Source: Mucilaginibacter terrenus (lineage in GTDB: Bacteria; Bacteroidota; Bacteroidia; Sphingobacteriales; Sphingobacteriaceae). From it: DNA of 64,000 bases. Under the pieces are notes generated by a model. The model saw only the letters and a program-made list of their open reading frames with translations, did no database searches and was not told the origin of the DNA. Both the position numbers and the translations under genes were made by a program. This document shows, piece after piece, positions 37,606-47,556 of the stretch. The DNA is taken from positions 248,001 through 312,000 of the forward strand of contig NZ_QWDE01000001.1 of NCBI RefSeq assembly GCF_003432065.1, given 5' to 3'. Positions within the stretch are counted from its first letter, which is position 1. Every line of letters starts with the position of its first letter.

Positions 37606-39333
37606 ATGAAGAGTATACTTGTTACCATATTGTTGCTTAGCGTTTGCTGCTTCAGCTATGCACAGGAACAGCCGGGCAAAAAACAAATAGCAGATAAGTT
37701 TTTTGAAAGGGAGGAGTATGCAAAAGCGGCAGAGATGTACCTCGATCTTACCAATAAAGCAAATCCGGATTATAGAGTGATAGAGCGTTTAGCAGACTGT
37801 TACCGTCTGATGAATGATAGCCGTAGTGCCGAGCAATGGTATGCCAGCGCCATCGCCTACGATAAAGCTGCTGCTATAAACATTTATTATTATGCAGAAG
37901 CCTTGCTGCAGAATAAGAAGTTGAAAGAGGCAAAGGTTCAGTACCAGGCTTATTTTGCGCAGGTGAATGATCCAGAGCGTTTGAAGTTTAAACTAGCCAC
38001 CTGCGACTCAGCTGAAAAATGGATGACGGTACCGGTAAAAGGGTTTGCCCTTAAATTGGAGAAAGGGCTAAGTACGGTATACAGTGATTGGGGTGCCACT
38101 ACTTATGGTAAAAACGACATTGTATTTACGAGTGACAGGGTCAGCGGTTACGAAGGTTTAAAGGAAATTGACAAACGGACAGGTAATAGTTACCTGAAAC
38201 TTTACCTGGTGAAAAACGATAGTATTGCTCTACTTCCCTTAAGGACAAAAGATAGCAGAGTGTTTAATGGCGACTATCATGTTGGCCCGGCTGTGTTTAA
38301 TAACAATGCTGATACATCATGGATAACCATTACAACAACTGTAGCAGCAGGCAAATTGGCTGTGGATAAACGGCCGCGTAAGAGCTCTCAACGGCTTTAT
38401 ACACGCAGGCTGCAGTTGATCATGGCTACAAAAAGCAACGGCGTTTGGGGCAGGTTTAAAGCCTTTGCATATAATAACGTGAGTTCCTATTCTGTGGGCC
38501 ATGCCGCTTTGTCTCCCAATGGTAACCTATTGTACTTTACCTCTGATATGCCCGGTGGCGAGGGTGGGACAGACATTTGGTTTTGCGAAAAGCAGGCCGA
38601 CGGTAGTTGGGGTAAGCCAATAAACTGCGGTAAAGCCATTAATACAAGGTATGATGAGGCGTTTCCTGTTGTAAAAGGCTCAGATACACTAACGTTTGCT
38701 TCCAAAGGTTTGCCGGGTATGGGCGGGTTTGATATATTCTTTTCTAAAGGAGAAATGGCTGATTGGGACACTCCACATAATTACAGGTATCCGGTGAACA
38801 GCACTTCTGACGATTTCTACCTGCTTACACACAATGGTTCTGAAGGGTACTTATCTTCCAATCGTAAAGGTGGTATGGGCAGCGATGATATTTATAGCTT
38901 TAACTATAATGTGCCTTCGCTGGTAACTGCTGCTAAACCAATACCAGATGAAGCAAGAGGTATCGACTCGAAGCCTCCCCAAGCCATAAATGTTGTTATT
39001 TATTATGACCTTGATAAAGCAAACATTCGTGCGGATGCCGCAGCTCAGCTTGACAAGCTTGCCGAAGTACTTAAACGCTTTGCCACACTTAAAATAAAGC
39101 TAGCTGCTTATACAGATGCCCGTGCATCTGCCGGCTACAATATCAACTTGTCGAGGAGCAGGGCGCTTGCGGCTTTGGAATACCTGGCTTCGAAAGGAAT
39201 AGATCGTGAAAGGATGCGTGCTAGTTGGAATGGCGAAGAAAACCTGGTGAACAACTGCCCTGATGGCGTGGTTTGTCCGGAAACAGCCCAGCAACTTAAC
39301 CGGCGTACAGAAATTAGTATCGACAATAAATGA
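37606..39333 (+). CDS. OmpA-family protein with TPR and PD40 repeats
   Basis: A 575-residue exported protein: signal peptide (to about residue 19, SYAQEQ), TPR-like helices (about 25-130), PD40/WD40-like propeller strands (about 150-440, with HAALSPNGNLLYFTSDMPGG and SSNRKGGMGSDDIYSFNY) and a C-terminal OmpA domain (about 460-575) with the peptidoglycan-contact motifs YTDARASAGYN, LSRSRA and NRRTEISI. This order is typical of the periplasmic partners of PorP/SprF proteins. It sits 8 bp after the PorP/SprF gene and ends the operon at a strong terminator. Confidence 0.9.
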   Translation: MKSILVTILLLSVCCFSYAQEQPGKKQIADKFFEREEYAKAAEMYLDLTNKANPDYRVIERLADCYRLMNDSRSAEQWYASAIAYDKAAAINIYYYAEALLQNKKLKEAKVQYQAYFAQVNDPERLKFKLATCDSAEKWMTVPVKGFALKLEKGLSTVYSDWGATTYGKNDIVFTSDRVSGYEGLKEIDKRTGNSYLKLYLVKNDSIALLPLRTKDSRVFNGDYHVGPAVFNNNADTSWITITTTVAAGKLAVDKRPRKSSQRLYTRRLQLIMATKSNGVWGRFKAFAYNNVSSYSVGHAALSPNGNLLYFTSDMPGGEGGTDIWFCEKQADGSWGKPINCGKAINTRYDEAFPVVKGSDTLTFASKGLPGMGGFDIFFSKGEMADWDTPHNYRYPVNSTSDDFYLLTHNGSEGYLSSNRKGGMGSDDIYSFNYNVPSLVTAAKPIPDEARGIDSKPPQAINVVIYYDLDKANIRADAAAQLDKLAEVLKRFATLKIKLAAYTDARASAGYNINLSRSRALAALEYLASKGIDRERMRASWNGEENLVNNCPDGVVCPETAQQLNRRTEISIDNK

Positions 39334-39345
39334 TCAATATAAAAC

Positions 39346-39378
39346 AAAGCCCCCTTACACTCGCTGTTTGGGGGCTTT
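39346..39378 (+). terminator. intrinsic terminator after the first T9SS-type locus
   Basis: Perfect 9-bp arms AAAGCCCCC / GGGGGCTTT around a 15-nt loop, 13 bp after the stop codon at 39333. Confidence 0.85.
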
Positions 39379-39670
39379 AACCTAAACCTTATCACAATAG
39401 TGGCAAGAGCCACAAGTAATAGAACTTCGAATGTATAAATTAGAAAACAAAAACTGCTAGTTTTGCTGTAATTTAACAGTTGCTTATTGATATTTTTCGT
39501 AATGAATAAAATTGTTTCCCCAAAGGAAGTATAAGCTCAACCTAAAAGCTGGTGCCACAACTCATCGGCTCATTCCATAAGATTTACCGTGATCGCTTCT
39601 TCTTGCTTTAGTCATTGCTCTCTTACAAGGGACTTTTAGTTATTATGGATTGAAGTGAGTAATTAATCTC
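39379..39670. other. intergenic region, no gene seen
   Basis: About 290 bp between the terminator at 39378 and the stop of the M28 peptidase gene. It contains only very short open frames (for example a 17-codon minus-strand frame near 39600) and no strong hairpin or repeat. I see no supported feature. Confidence 0.4.
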
Positions 39671-40828
39671 TTACTTACCCGGCTTCCCCATCAATCCGCC
39701 AGTAAAGTTAACCAACAAATGAAATATGTCTTCGTATTCATTCATAGGTAAGGTTGAGCTTACGTCATAAATATCGTGGTAAGCTTTTATGCCGCCAAGG
39801 GTATACATAAAGAATGCAGGTACCCCTTTCTCTGAAAAGAAATAATGATCGCTATTAGCCGCTTTGCCGCGTGAGTTTACTTTAACCAGGTAATTTCCCT
39901 TTTCATTTACTTGTTTTAACAAGGCAAATTCCTTAGGGAATACAGAAGCGTTAACAACGGTTATACCGTCTACACCGGTACCTTCCAGGTCAAGGTTAAC
40001 AAGAAATCTGATCTGATTCAAGTCTAAAAGCGGGTGCTCTGTGAAATGCTTGGAGCCGAGCAACCCAGCTTCTTCTCCTGCGAAAAAGATGAATGCAATT
40101 GTGTAAGGCTGCGGATGAGCAGCGTAGTATTTGGCTAAACTTAACACCTGCGTTACTCCGCTGGCATTGTCATTGGCTCCGGGAAAAAAGGTTTTATCGC
40201 CCATGCCACCCAAGTGATCGTAATGTGCAGTAAAAACAATTACAGAATCTGGCTTAGCCGTTCCTTTAACAACCCCGCAGATATTAGCCGTCTTAAAATT
40301 GGATATGAGCTTACTTTCAATATCAGCCTTGATATCAACCGGAATACTCTTTTGCAAACTTTTGTCCAATTGTATCAAGGTAAAATCAGCTGCCTGTTGT
40401 TCAACAGAAAAGGTGAGTTTGCTTTCCAGCGATACAATTATCCGGTTTTCCTGGTCAACAAAATGGGTACTATCTGTTTGTACTAGTTTGCCTTGACCCT
40501 TTACACCCCGACTACCCGGGCCAACAATAAAGTCTTTGCCTGGCAACAGTTGTATACCGTTTATAGCTACTTCCATTTTACCTGGAAAAGTATTTACCGG
40601 ATAGGAGAAGTCCTGCTTATAGCTTATGCCGTCCATTAGCTTAACGCCATATGTTTTGAGTTGTGCAACAAGGAAATCAGCAGCCTTGCTCATGCCATTG
40701 TTGGTATATCCTCTGCCCCAAAAGTATCGGGATGTAAGCGTATCCACCATTTGGCGGGCAAATTTAACATCCTGCGCCAGGGCAACGTTAGTTATGATAA
40801 GGAGTAATAGCAGTAGCCTAAGTTTCAT
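39671..40828 (-). CDS. exported M28-family metallopeptidase
   Basis: A 385-residue protein with a signal peptide (LLLLLLIITNVALAQ). The M28 zinc site is intact: His-x-Asp in VFTAHYDHLGG, Asp in GANDNASGV, the catalytic/ligand Glu pair in FFAGEEAGLLGSKHF, Asp in NLDLEG and a late His in GGIKAYHDIYD. Between signal and catalytic parts is a PA-like insertion (about 90-190). It is probably a periplasmic or surface aminopeptidase. Transcribed alone. Confidence 0.88.
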   Translation of the reverse strand: MKLRLLLLLLIITNVALAQDVKFARQMVDTLTSRYFWGRGYTNNGMSKAADFLVAQLKTYGVKLMDGISYKQDFSYPVNTFPGKMEVAINGIQLLPGKDFIVGPGSRGVKGQGKLVQTDSTHFVDQENRIIVSLESKLTFSVEQQAADFTLIQLDKSLQKSIPVDIKADIESKLISNFKTANICGVVKGTAKPDSVIVFTAHYDHLGGMGDKTFFPGANDNASGVTQVLSLAKYYAAHPQPYTIAFIFFAGEEAGLLGSKHFTEHPLLDLNQIRFLVNLDLEGTGVDGITVVNASVFPKEFALLKQVNEKGNYLVKVNSRGKAANSDHYFFSEKGVPAFFMYTLGGIKAYHDIYDVSSTLPMNEYEDIFHLLVNFTGGLMGKPGK

Positions 40829-40869
40829 GACACTAACATACTGTTAAAACGGGTAATATGAAAAGCGCG

Positions 40870-41208
40870 CTAAACGGGTAGGGTGGGATCTACCTTGGCA
40901 GTTACCTTCTTCCAGATAGAATACGCGCCGGAGGCAAATAGCAGTACAATGCAGATGTACACCCATGGAGAAATGTTCCGTCCGGCTATTACCACGTATA
41001 AGTAAGGCAGACTAAAGAATGAACATGCTATAAGTAGTTGTGTAAGAAACACCTTTTTTGCCCTGAGCTTTTTTATGGTCCAGCCTAAAAAGAAGAAAAA
41101 GCCGGGCTTGCTGATGAGATACAGGCATCCAAGTAAAAGCGGATCTACTTCGTGCTCCTCGCCCAAAGCAACTATCCAGTCTTTTAATGATGCGATGTAA
41201 TCTCCCAT
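40870..41208 (-). CDS. small membrane protein, function unknown
   Basis: A 112-residue protein with three hydrophobic helices (about 25-45, 55-76, 82-98) and basic loops (KKLRAKK). I chose the ATG at 41208; the longer frame from 41265 adds residues without any plausible role. I do not recognise the family with confidence. It lies on the same strand as, and 41 bp before, the M28 peptidase gene and may be co-transcribed with it. Confidence 0.6.
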   Translation of the reverse strand: MGDYIASLKDWIVALGEEHEVDPLLLGCLYLISKPGFFFFLGWTIKKLRAKKVFLTQLLIACSFFSLPYLYVVIAGRNISPWVYICIVLLFASGAYSIWKKVTAKVDPTLPV

Positions 41209-41419
41209 TGTGCAAGATACTATTATTTTTAATCGGACATAATGGCCTGCTTGAATGATTACCAAAAGTTAATCTGGATAGTGGTATGCGTTTTAACTTC
41301 TTTTAAGTTACATTTTATGATATATGAACAAAAATATTTCCTTTTAAAACAAATATTTAATAATTGCCTTGTACTCTGTAGTTATTTAACAGATATCAAT
41401 TTATACTTAAACACAACAA

Positions 41420-42073
41420 ATGGCACATTTAGAAGTAAAACCAAAATCATCCAGTCCGTGGTGGCTTTGGCTCCTGATCACTCTTATTGCTTTAGCTCTG
41501 GTGTTCTTTTTAGTAAAAGGATGCGGTTCTAAAAATTCAACAAACGGCAGCGATTCTACCGCGACATCAACTGACACAACCTCTTCATCTGCCCAGCCGG
41601 TTGCGGCCACCGAACCTGATTGGAACAGCGTGGACTTTAATTCACCCAAAACTTCTGATCCGGATATAACCGATAGTGACATCGCTGTCAGTGGTAACGA
41701 TAAGTACACAATTTATAGTCTTGGTGAAAACATCCTTTTTGGAACTGACAAGAATCAGCTGGAAGGAAGTGCTGAAAGCAAGTTAAAGCAAATTGCAACA
41801 TCTATAAACAAACGTTTTAAAGGTGCAACAATCGGCGTATATGGCAATACTGATTCTACGGGTGATGCCGGCCACAACAAGCAACTGGGTGCCGATCGTG
41901 CCAACGCGGTAAAAGACTGGCTTCTTAAAAGCGGTGGTATAGATGCAGGCAAGGTGTCGGTTCATTCGCTTGGCGAAACTAAGCCGGTAGCCAGCAATGC
42001 AACTGCAAGCGGCAGAGAGCAGAACCGTAATGTAGAGATAGTAGCATTTCCAGATAGTACAGGTACTAAATAA
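41420..42073 (+). CDS. membrane-anchored OmpA-family protein
   Basis: A 217-residue protein: short cytosolic start, one membrane helix (about 14-34, WLWLLITLIALALVFFLVKG), a Ser/Thr/Asp-rich linker (about 35-95) and an OmpA peptidoglycan-binding domain (about 100-213) with IYSLGENILFGTDKNQLEG, YGNTDSTGDAGHN and EQNRNVEI. It would tether the cell wall to the inner membrane. It lies 27 bp upstream of the PRC-barrel gene, so the pair is probably one operon. Confidence 0.85.
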   Translation: MAHLEVKPKSSSPWWLWLLITLIALALVFFLVKGCGSKNSTNGSDSTATSTDTTSSSAQPVAATEPDWNSVDFNSPKTSDPDITDSDIAVSGNDKYTIYSLGENILFGTDKNQLEGSAESKLKQIATSINKRFKGATIGVYGNTDSTGDAGHNKQLGADRANAVKDWLLKSGGIDAGKVSVHSLGETKPVASNATASGREQNRNVEIVAFPDSTGTK

Positions 42074-42100
42074 TTAACCTCAATACTAAAACATACAGTT

Positions 42101-42952
42101 ATGGCATTCGAAGAAAATGAATATAAGAACAATCACCTGCAGGAGTTGAGTGATAGTGATTTTGAAATTGTTGATGGCGAGCCGGATATAACCGGCTGGG
42201 AAGTTATTAACGAACAAGGAGAAAAGATTGGCGATGTTGATGATCTGCTATTTGATCCTGAATCGCGCAAGGTGCGCTACCTGGTAGTTGATCTTGAAGA
42301 TAATGAGCTGGATTTAGATACCGACAAAAAGGTGTTAATACCAATTGGCGTAGCAGACTTACATCAGGACGATGATGATGAGGTAAGCGATGTCGATAAT
42401 TCAACCGACGTTAACGGCGACTACCGTGATAACACTTCTTCTGAAACAAGTGAGCAGGTATATGATCGTACTGACGACGACGATGATGATGACGAGGAAG
42501 AAGAATATGATGAGGAAATAGTGGTTATACCTAACATCAGCATACAACAGTTGAGTGAGTTACCTGCTTATGAGAAGGGAAATGTAACCACCGAAACAGA
42601 GCTGGCAATCAGGGGTATTTTTGATACCAGCCATACCTCAGATACCTTATACCAGCGGGAAGGTTTTTACGACCATACCCATTTTGATGAGGATAAATTC
42701 TATAACCGCAACAGTCCGCCACTTACAGATGATGAATCTGTTGCAGAAAATGAAATGCCAAGCACCTGGATAATGGAACGTAATGTTGGTGATGAACCGG
42801 TTGACGATGTTATTATAGTTAAAGATGAGCAGGATACGCCTGAAAACCTGACTGATAATACAGGAAGCCAGGCTTACCCGGTTGATGAGGATGATGAGAT
42901 TGAGCGCGAGCGTTTGAGAAACATCGATCAGGACAGAAGGAACAACTTGTAA
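42101..42952 (+). CDS. acidic PRC-barrel domain protein
   Basis: A 283-residue soluble, extremely acidic protein. Residues about 28-95 form a PRC-barrel (GWEVINEQGEKIGDVDDLLF, VRYLVVDLED). The linker holds a run of Asp/Glu at about 124-137. A second conserved-looking region (VVIPNISIQQLSELPAYEKG, about 140-160) precedes a disordered acidic tail. There is no signal peptide. Such proteins are common in Bacteroidota stress gene sets, but their function is not established. Confidence 0.8.
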   Translation: MAFEENEYKNNHLQELSDSDFEIVDGEPDITGWEVINEQGEKIGDVDDLLFDPESRKVRYLVVDLEDNELDLDTDKKVLIPIGVADLHQDDDDEVSDVDNSTDVNGDYRDNTSSETSEQVYDRTDDDDDDDEEEEYDEEIVVIPNISIQQLSELPAYEKGNVTTETELAIRGIFDTSHTSDTLYQREGFYDHTHFDEDKFYNRNSPPLTDDESVAENEMPSTWIMERNVGDEPVDDVIIVKDEQDTPENLTDNTGSQAYPVDEDDEIERERLRNIDQDRRNNL

Positions 42953-42973
42953 TAGTTACAACTTCAATAAAAA

Positions 42974-43007
42974 AAATCGACCGCCCTTTTTTAAGAGCGG
43001 CCGATTT
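42974..43007. terminator. terminator between convergent genes
   Basis: 11-bp arms (AAATCGACCGC / GCGGCCGATTT, one A-C mismatch) around a 12-nt loop. It lies between the PRC-barrel stop (42952) and the amidohydrolase stop (43030). A-tract and T-tract on the two sides allow use in both directions. Confidence 0.75.
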
Positions 43008-43029
43008 CTTTGAAGATTTATTCTGCTAT

Positions 43030-44337
43030 TTAGTCGGCTTTTACACCGTACTTGTCTGCAAATTTCTTGTAAAGCTGTTTGTGCAGGTTGTCAAGGTTAA
43101 TGTTGCGCCCCTGTATAAAAGCGGTCTCAACATTAAGTGTTATCATGTCCAATGCATCGCCGGTTGAGATGAAGAGATTGGCATCTTTTCCCGTCTCGAG
43201 GCTGCCTGTTGTTTTATCGATACCAAGAATTTTGGCGTTGTTGAGGGTTATCATGCTCACGGCCTGTTCTTTGCTTAAGCCGTAGCCCACCGCCTGTCCT
43301 GCTTCAAAGGGCAGGTTGCGCTGGCGCCAGAAACCAATACCGGTTAACCCGTAAAGTACACCGGCATCCTGCAAAATCTTAGGCATTTTATAAGGCAGGT
43401 ATACATCGTCTTCATCTTTGTCTGGTAGAGTTTGGGTCTCCTCCAAAATAACGGGCACATTGTTTTCCTTTAAGATGTCGGTAACCAGGTAAGCTTCCTT
43501 GCCGCCTACTATTACTTCTTTAATACCGAACTGTTTAGCAAAACTTACCGCCTGCATAATCTGCTTTGCTGCGTTGGCGTTTACAAACAACTTTTTGCTG
43601 CCATCAAACAAGCCCCGCATGGCTTCAAAGCGGGTGTTGGCTATTGCCGGTTTTGCACCCTGGCTGTAAGCTTGCGCTTCTTTAAACAGGCGGTTAATGG
43701 CGTCAATGGCTTTTTGGGCACGCTCGGCGGGTGTTTCCTGCTGCGCGCCTGTGGCTGCCCCAAATCTGCGGCGCTGGGCTGCCGATGGCCAGTTGAGGTG
43801 TATGGCCATATCCTTTTTGTAGGTGGCGTCTTCCCAGTTCCAGGCATCGAGTTGTACAACTGATGATTGACCTGAAATAATCCCGCCATTAGGCGTTGGC
43901 TGTGCCAGCAAAATACCGTTTGAGCGCACGGTAGGAATAACTTTGCTATCAGTATTGTAAGCGATGATAGAGCGTACATGCGGGTTCAACTCGCCAGTTT
44001 CTTCGTCGTCAACGGTGCCTCGTGCGCCGGATTCCACCTCAACCAATCCCAGCGTAGTTACCGGGGCAATAAAGCCGGGGTAAACGTGTTTGCCTGATGC
44101 TTGTATTACTTCATAAGATCCGGCACCGGGAGCGGTCCCTGTGCCAACTGCCGTGATCTTGCCTTTATCAAACGCTATGTAGCCATTTTCTATCACCTGC
44201 CCGTTACCAACATGTATTGTAGCGCCGGTTATTAGTACGGGCCTGGTTTGTGGTTTTGCAGGGGAGATGTTGGCTTGCGCAAACAGGAGGTTCATGCTTA
44301 GCAGTAATCCTCCAAAACTTAATATTGTTCTTTTCAT
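43030..44337 (-). CDS. exported amidohydrolase-family protein without metal ligands
   Basis: A 435-residue protein with a signal peptide (LLLSMNLLFAQ). The composite domain typical of amidohydrolases is clear (GYIAFDKGKITAVG ... GSLETGKDANLFISTGDALDM). The catalytic barrel, however, lacks the metal-binding residues: the usual HxH after the first strand reads YPGFIAPVTTLGL, and the expected His in the LFVHA-type strand is replaced (LFVNANAAKQ). I therefore infer a non-catalytic, structural or regulatory relative of the enzyme encoded just upstream. It lies 23 bp after that gene. Confidence 0.8.
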   Translation of the reverse strand: MKRTILSFGGLLLSMNLLFAQANISPAKPQTRPVLITGATIHVGNGQVIENGYIAFDKGKITAVGTGTAPGAGSYEVIQASGKHVYPGFIAPVTTLGLVEVESGARGTVDDEETGELNPHVRSIIAYNTDSKVIPTVRSNGILLAQPTPNGGIISGQSSVVQLDAWNWEDATYKKDMAIHLNWPSAAQRRRFGAATGAQQETPAERAQKAIDAINRLFKEAQAYSQGAKPAIANTRFEAMRGLFDGSKKLFVNANAAKQIMQAVSFAKQFGIKEVIVGGKEAYLVTDILKENNVPVILEETQTLPDKDEDDVYLPYKMPKILQDAGVLYGLTGIGFWRQRNLPFEAGQAVGYGLSKEQAVSMITLNNAKILGIDKTTGSLETGKDANLFISTGDALDMITLNVETAFIQGRNINLDNLHKQLYKKFADKYGVKAD

Positions 44338-44360
44338 TGTGGTTGTTCCGGGTGTAAGGA

Positions 44361-47300
44361 TTACTTTAGTTTACTTGCTGCTGCGCGTGCGGCGCGCTCT
44401 TTTTCCATTTCGGTGTAAGCGTCCTGCACAACAAAATTCTCTTCTTCTAAACTTTCGCATTGGTAAGAACGCGGCCTGCGGCCTGCTGCGGGGCGTTGCG
44501 TGTTGCTGCCTGCATTTTTTGCATCCAGCATCTTCTGTATAATGCGTCCTTCATCCGCTTTCATCGCTTTCTGGCGGGCGGCATCCTGCTCAATGTCCCA
44601 GTAAAGCACACCGTCAACAAAGGTTTTCTCGGCAACCGCGTATATAGACAGCGGGTTGGCCGACCATACTACCACGTCGGCATCTTTACCGGCTTTTAAA
44701 CTGCCTATGCGGTTATCCACGTGCATCATTTTAGCCGGGTTTAGGGTAACCAGTTTCAGCGCTTCCTCCTGGCTCATGTGCCCGTAAGTAACGGCTTTGC
44801 CTGCTTCCTGGTTAAGGCGACGTGCCATTTCTTCATCATCAGAGTTAAAACCGGTTATCAAACCTACCTCGTGCATCAGCTTCCCATTGTAAGGTATAGC
44901 TTCGGCTACCTCGTTCTTATAAGCCCACCAGTCGCTGAAGGTAGATCCGGCAATGTTGTGCGCCTTCATCTTATCGGCAACTTTGTAACCTTCTAAAATG
45001 TGTGTAAAGGTGTTTATATGGAAGCCCATGCTATCTGCAACATGCATCAGCATGTTAATTTCCGATTGTACGTAGGAGTGGCAGGTGATAAAGCGCTTGT
45101 TGTCCAGTATTTCTGAAAGTGCATCCAGCTCCAGATCGCGGCGGGCAGTGCTACCTTTTACCGCCCGTGCAGCTTTGTATTCTTTAGCACGGGTAAACGC
45201 ATCAATGTAAACTTCCTCAACACCCATACGTGTTTGCGGGAAGCGCAGTACCGAACCCGGGGTGATGTTGTTATTACTGCCCTTTACGTTTTCGCCCAGT
45301 GCAAATTTAATGAAACCGTCTGCACCTTCAAACTTCAGTTCTTCGGGAAGCATACCCCAGCGATGTTTCATCAATTGGGTTTGCCCGCCTATGGCGTTTG
45401 CCGAACCGTGCAAGATGTGAGAGGTGGTAACACCACCAGCTAACTGACGGTAAATGTTGATATCTTCTGCGTCTATCACATCAGCAATGCGGACCTCTGA
45501 AGTTACCGATTGTGTACCCTCGTTTATGCCGCCTGTTGCCGCTATATGCGAGTGCTCATCTACTATGCCTGCGGTAATGTTTTTGCCCGTAGCATCAATT
45601 ACTTTTGCACCTGCTGCGGATAGGTTTTTGCCAACGGCTTTAATCTTGCCGTTCTCCAATAACACATCTGCATTTTGCAGCACACCTTTTTTTTCATTGG
45701 TCCAAACAGTACCGTTCTTTAATAACACTGTTTGTGCTTTGGGCAGTTCGGTATAACCGTAAGCTGCAAACGGGTAAATTACCGGGCCTACTGCTAAATT
45801 TGGTTTCTGTGCATCGCGGCGGGTAGCTGCTGTTGCAGCTGGTGCCGTGCCTGCGTATACAGCGCTAAACGCGGTTGAACCACCATCTGGCAATAACGCA
45901 TTACCACGGATAGTAACCGGCGAAACCGATGAGATATGTCCCGACAGGCGAATGACGCCCGCAGGTTTGTTTTTGTAATTAAAGTAGATATTGATGTCGT
46001 CGCCTGTTCGGGTAATGGTGCCGCGTACTTTAGCACTATCAGTACCGGTGCGCTCAATATTGGCTTCATAGCTTCCCGGCTTGCCGCTAATGGTTAAGTT
46101 GGTATTGGCGAAACCGTCGCCGGTGAGGTTGTATTTACCACTGATATCGGCAACATCCATTTTAGACACAATGTACTGCCGGCCTTCCACCCAGTTTTCA
46201 TAGATCACGTTCTCTGCTTTAAACAAGGTGTCGGAAGTGATAATAAAGCTGGCCAATTTGCCTTTTGCAAGCGTGCCCACTTTATCGCTGATGCCCAGCA
46301 TTTCTGCAGGTATGGTGGTTAACGAAGCAAGTGCCTGTTTAGGAGTTAAGCCATAACTAATCGCGGTACGGAGGTTGGCCCAGAAGTCGCGTGTATTGCT
46401 CAACCCGTATGAGGTTAAAGCAAATTTAATCCCAGCTTTTTCCAATGCGGCAGGGTTGGTAGGCGCCAGTTCCCAGCTTTTTAACTGCTGGTAACTCACA
46501 TTGCGTGCATCAAGCGGGTCCTCTATCTCGAAAGGGGCCGGGAAGTTAAGCGGAACAATAAGCGAAGCGCCGGTGCCTTTTACAGCAGCTATGCGCTGAT
46601 ACTCCGAGCCATCCGTTTTGAAAATGTATGTTTTGCCAAACTCCTTGGCAATTTTAGCCGCCCGCAGAATGCTCTGCGGATCGCTTACTTCAAATATCTG
46701 CGGTAATGACTGTGTTTTGTTAAATTCATCCAGCGAGATATTGTACTCTGTTTTTTGCGATTTATACCATTGCGCATCATAATAGGTTTGGCGCAACAAG
46801 GCTATGCTGCCCATTAATGACGATGGGTAATTTGTAGCTGCCGTTCCTTTGCTGAAAGAGTAGTGCGCGGCCGCCTGGTCATTTATTATCACAAAATTAT
46901 CCCGCTCATCAGCAAGGCTTACAGCAACAGATGTACCGCGTGCAATACCGTCATGTATTAAAGATTGCACGGTGCCGAAACCGTTCTTCTTAAGCGCTTC
47001 CGCTGCATCTGCATTAACGTGAAATACTGTTTTCGCATTCATTTCCGGCTTTATAGCTTCGTTCCAGCCATAAGCTCCCGGCTTGGTAGATACAAAAACG
47101 CGCCCGCCGCCAAAGCCGCCCTGCCCAAATGCCTGGCGTGGTGCATCGGGTATGCCATACGTTGTATAAGCATCAACCAGGCCGGGGTAAATGAACTTGC
47201 CTTTAAGGTCAACAGTGATGTACCCCTTCGGGATAGTTCCCTGTGTGCTTACAGACTCAATTACGCGATCGTTCACCAGCAGGGTTGCGCCGGTGAGTGT

Positions 47301-47447
47301 TTGTTCGGGGCCGGTAATAATTGTTGCGTTGGTGAACGCGTACTTCCCGGGGCGGATGTCCCAGCTGCCATTAACAGGAAAAGTCTCCTGCGCGCGACAA
47401 ATTTGGATCATCAGCAGGAAAAAGCAAAAAAGTAAAGGTTTCTTCAT
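44361..47447 (-). CDS. exported double amidohydrolase, active second half
   Basis: A 1028-residue protein: signal peptide (to about residue 19, ICRAQE) and two amidohydrolase modules. The first (about 25-430) lacks the HxH motif (YPGLVDAYTTYG) and looks inactive. A beta-rich linker (about 435-545) follows. The second (about 565-1000) keeps the ligands: GIVDEHSHIAATG, CHSYVQSE, THILEGYK and NSDDEE. It would hydrolyse a C-N bond of an unknown substrate, probably a peptide-like or cyclic amide, in the periplasm. First gene of a two-gene operon. Confidence 0.84.
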   Translation of the reverse strand: MKKPLLFCFFLLMIQICRAQETFPVNGSWDIRPGKYAFTNATIITGPEQTLTGATLLVNDRVIESVSTQGTIPKGYITVDLKGKFIYPGLVDAYTTYGIPDAPRQAFGQGGFGGGRVFVSTKPGAYGWNEAIKPEMNAKTVFHVNADAAEALKKNGFGTVQSLIHDGIARGTSVAVSLADERDNFVIINDQAAAHYSFSKGTAATNYPSSLMGSIALLRQTYYDAQWYKSQKTEYNISLDEFNKTQSLPQIFEVSDPQSILRAAKIAKEFGKTYIFKTDGSEYQRIAAVKGTGASLIVPLNFPAPFEIEDPLDARNVSYQQLKSWELAPTNPAALEKAGIKFALTSYGLSNTRDFWANLRTAISYGLTPKQALASLTTIPAEMLGISDKVGTLAKGKLASFIITSDTLFKAENVIYENWVEGRQYIVSKMDVADISGKYNLTGDGFANTNLTISGKPGSYEANIERTGTDSAKVRGTITRTGDDINIYFNYKNKPAGVIRLSGHISSVSPVTIRGNALLPDGGSTAFSAVYAGTAPAATAATRRDAQKPNLAVGPVIYPFAAYGYTELPKAQTVLLKNGTVWTNEKKGVLQNADVLLENGKIKAVGKNLSAAGAKVIDATGKNITAGIVDEHSHIAATGGINEGTQSVTSEVRIADVIDAEDINIYRQLAGGVTTSHILHGSANAIGGQTQLMKHRWGMLPEELKFEGADGFIKFALGENVKGSNNNITPGSVLRFPQTRMGVEEVYIDAFTRAKEYKAARAVKGSTARRDLELDALSEILDNKRFITCHSYVQSEINMLMHVADSMGFHINTFTHILEGYKVADKMKAHNIAGSTFSDWWAYKNEVAEAIPYNGKLMHEVGLITGFNSDDEEMARRLNQEAGKAVTYGHMSQEEALKLVTLNPAKMMHVDNRIGSLKAGKDADVVVWSANPLSIYAVAEKTFVDGVLYWDIEQDAARQKAMKADEGRIIQKMLDAKNAGSNTQRPAAGRRPRSYQCESLEEENFVVQDAYTEMEKERAARAAASKLK

Positions 47448-47556
47448 TCTGTATGATTGTTTGTTACGAAACTATTAATTTTTTACCACCACAGCTTATA
47501 ATCAGCCGTTATCATGGAAATGTTACAACTGCAATTGCTTGATGTAAAAGCCTTAA

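Noticed and set aside
39520..39640. 17-codon minus-strand frame with basic residues
   Set aside because: Too short and without a recognisable family; no promoter or ribosome site seen.
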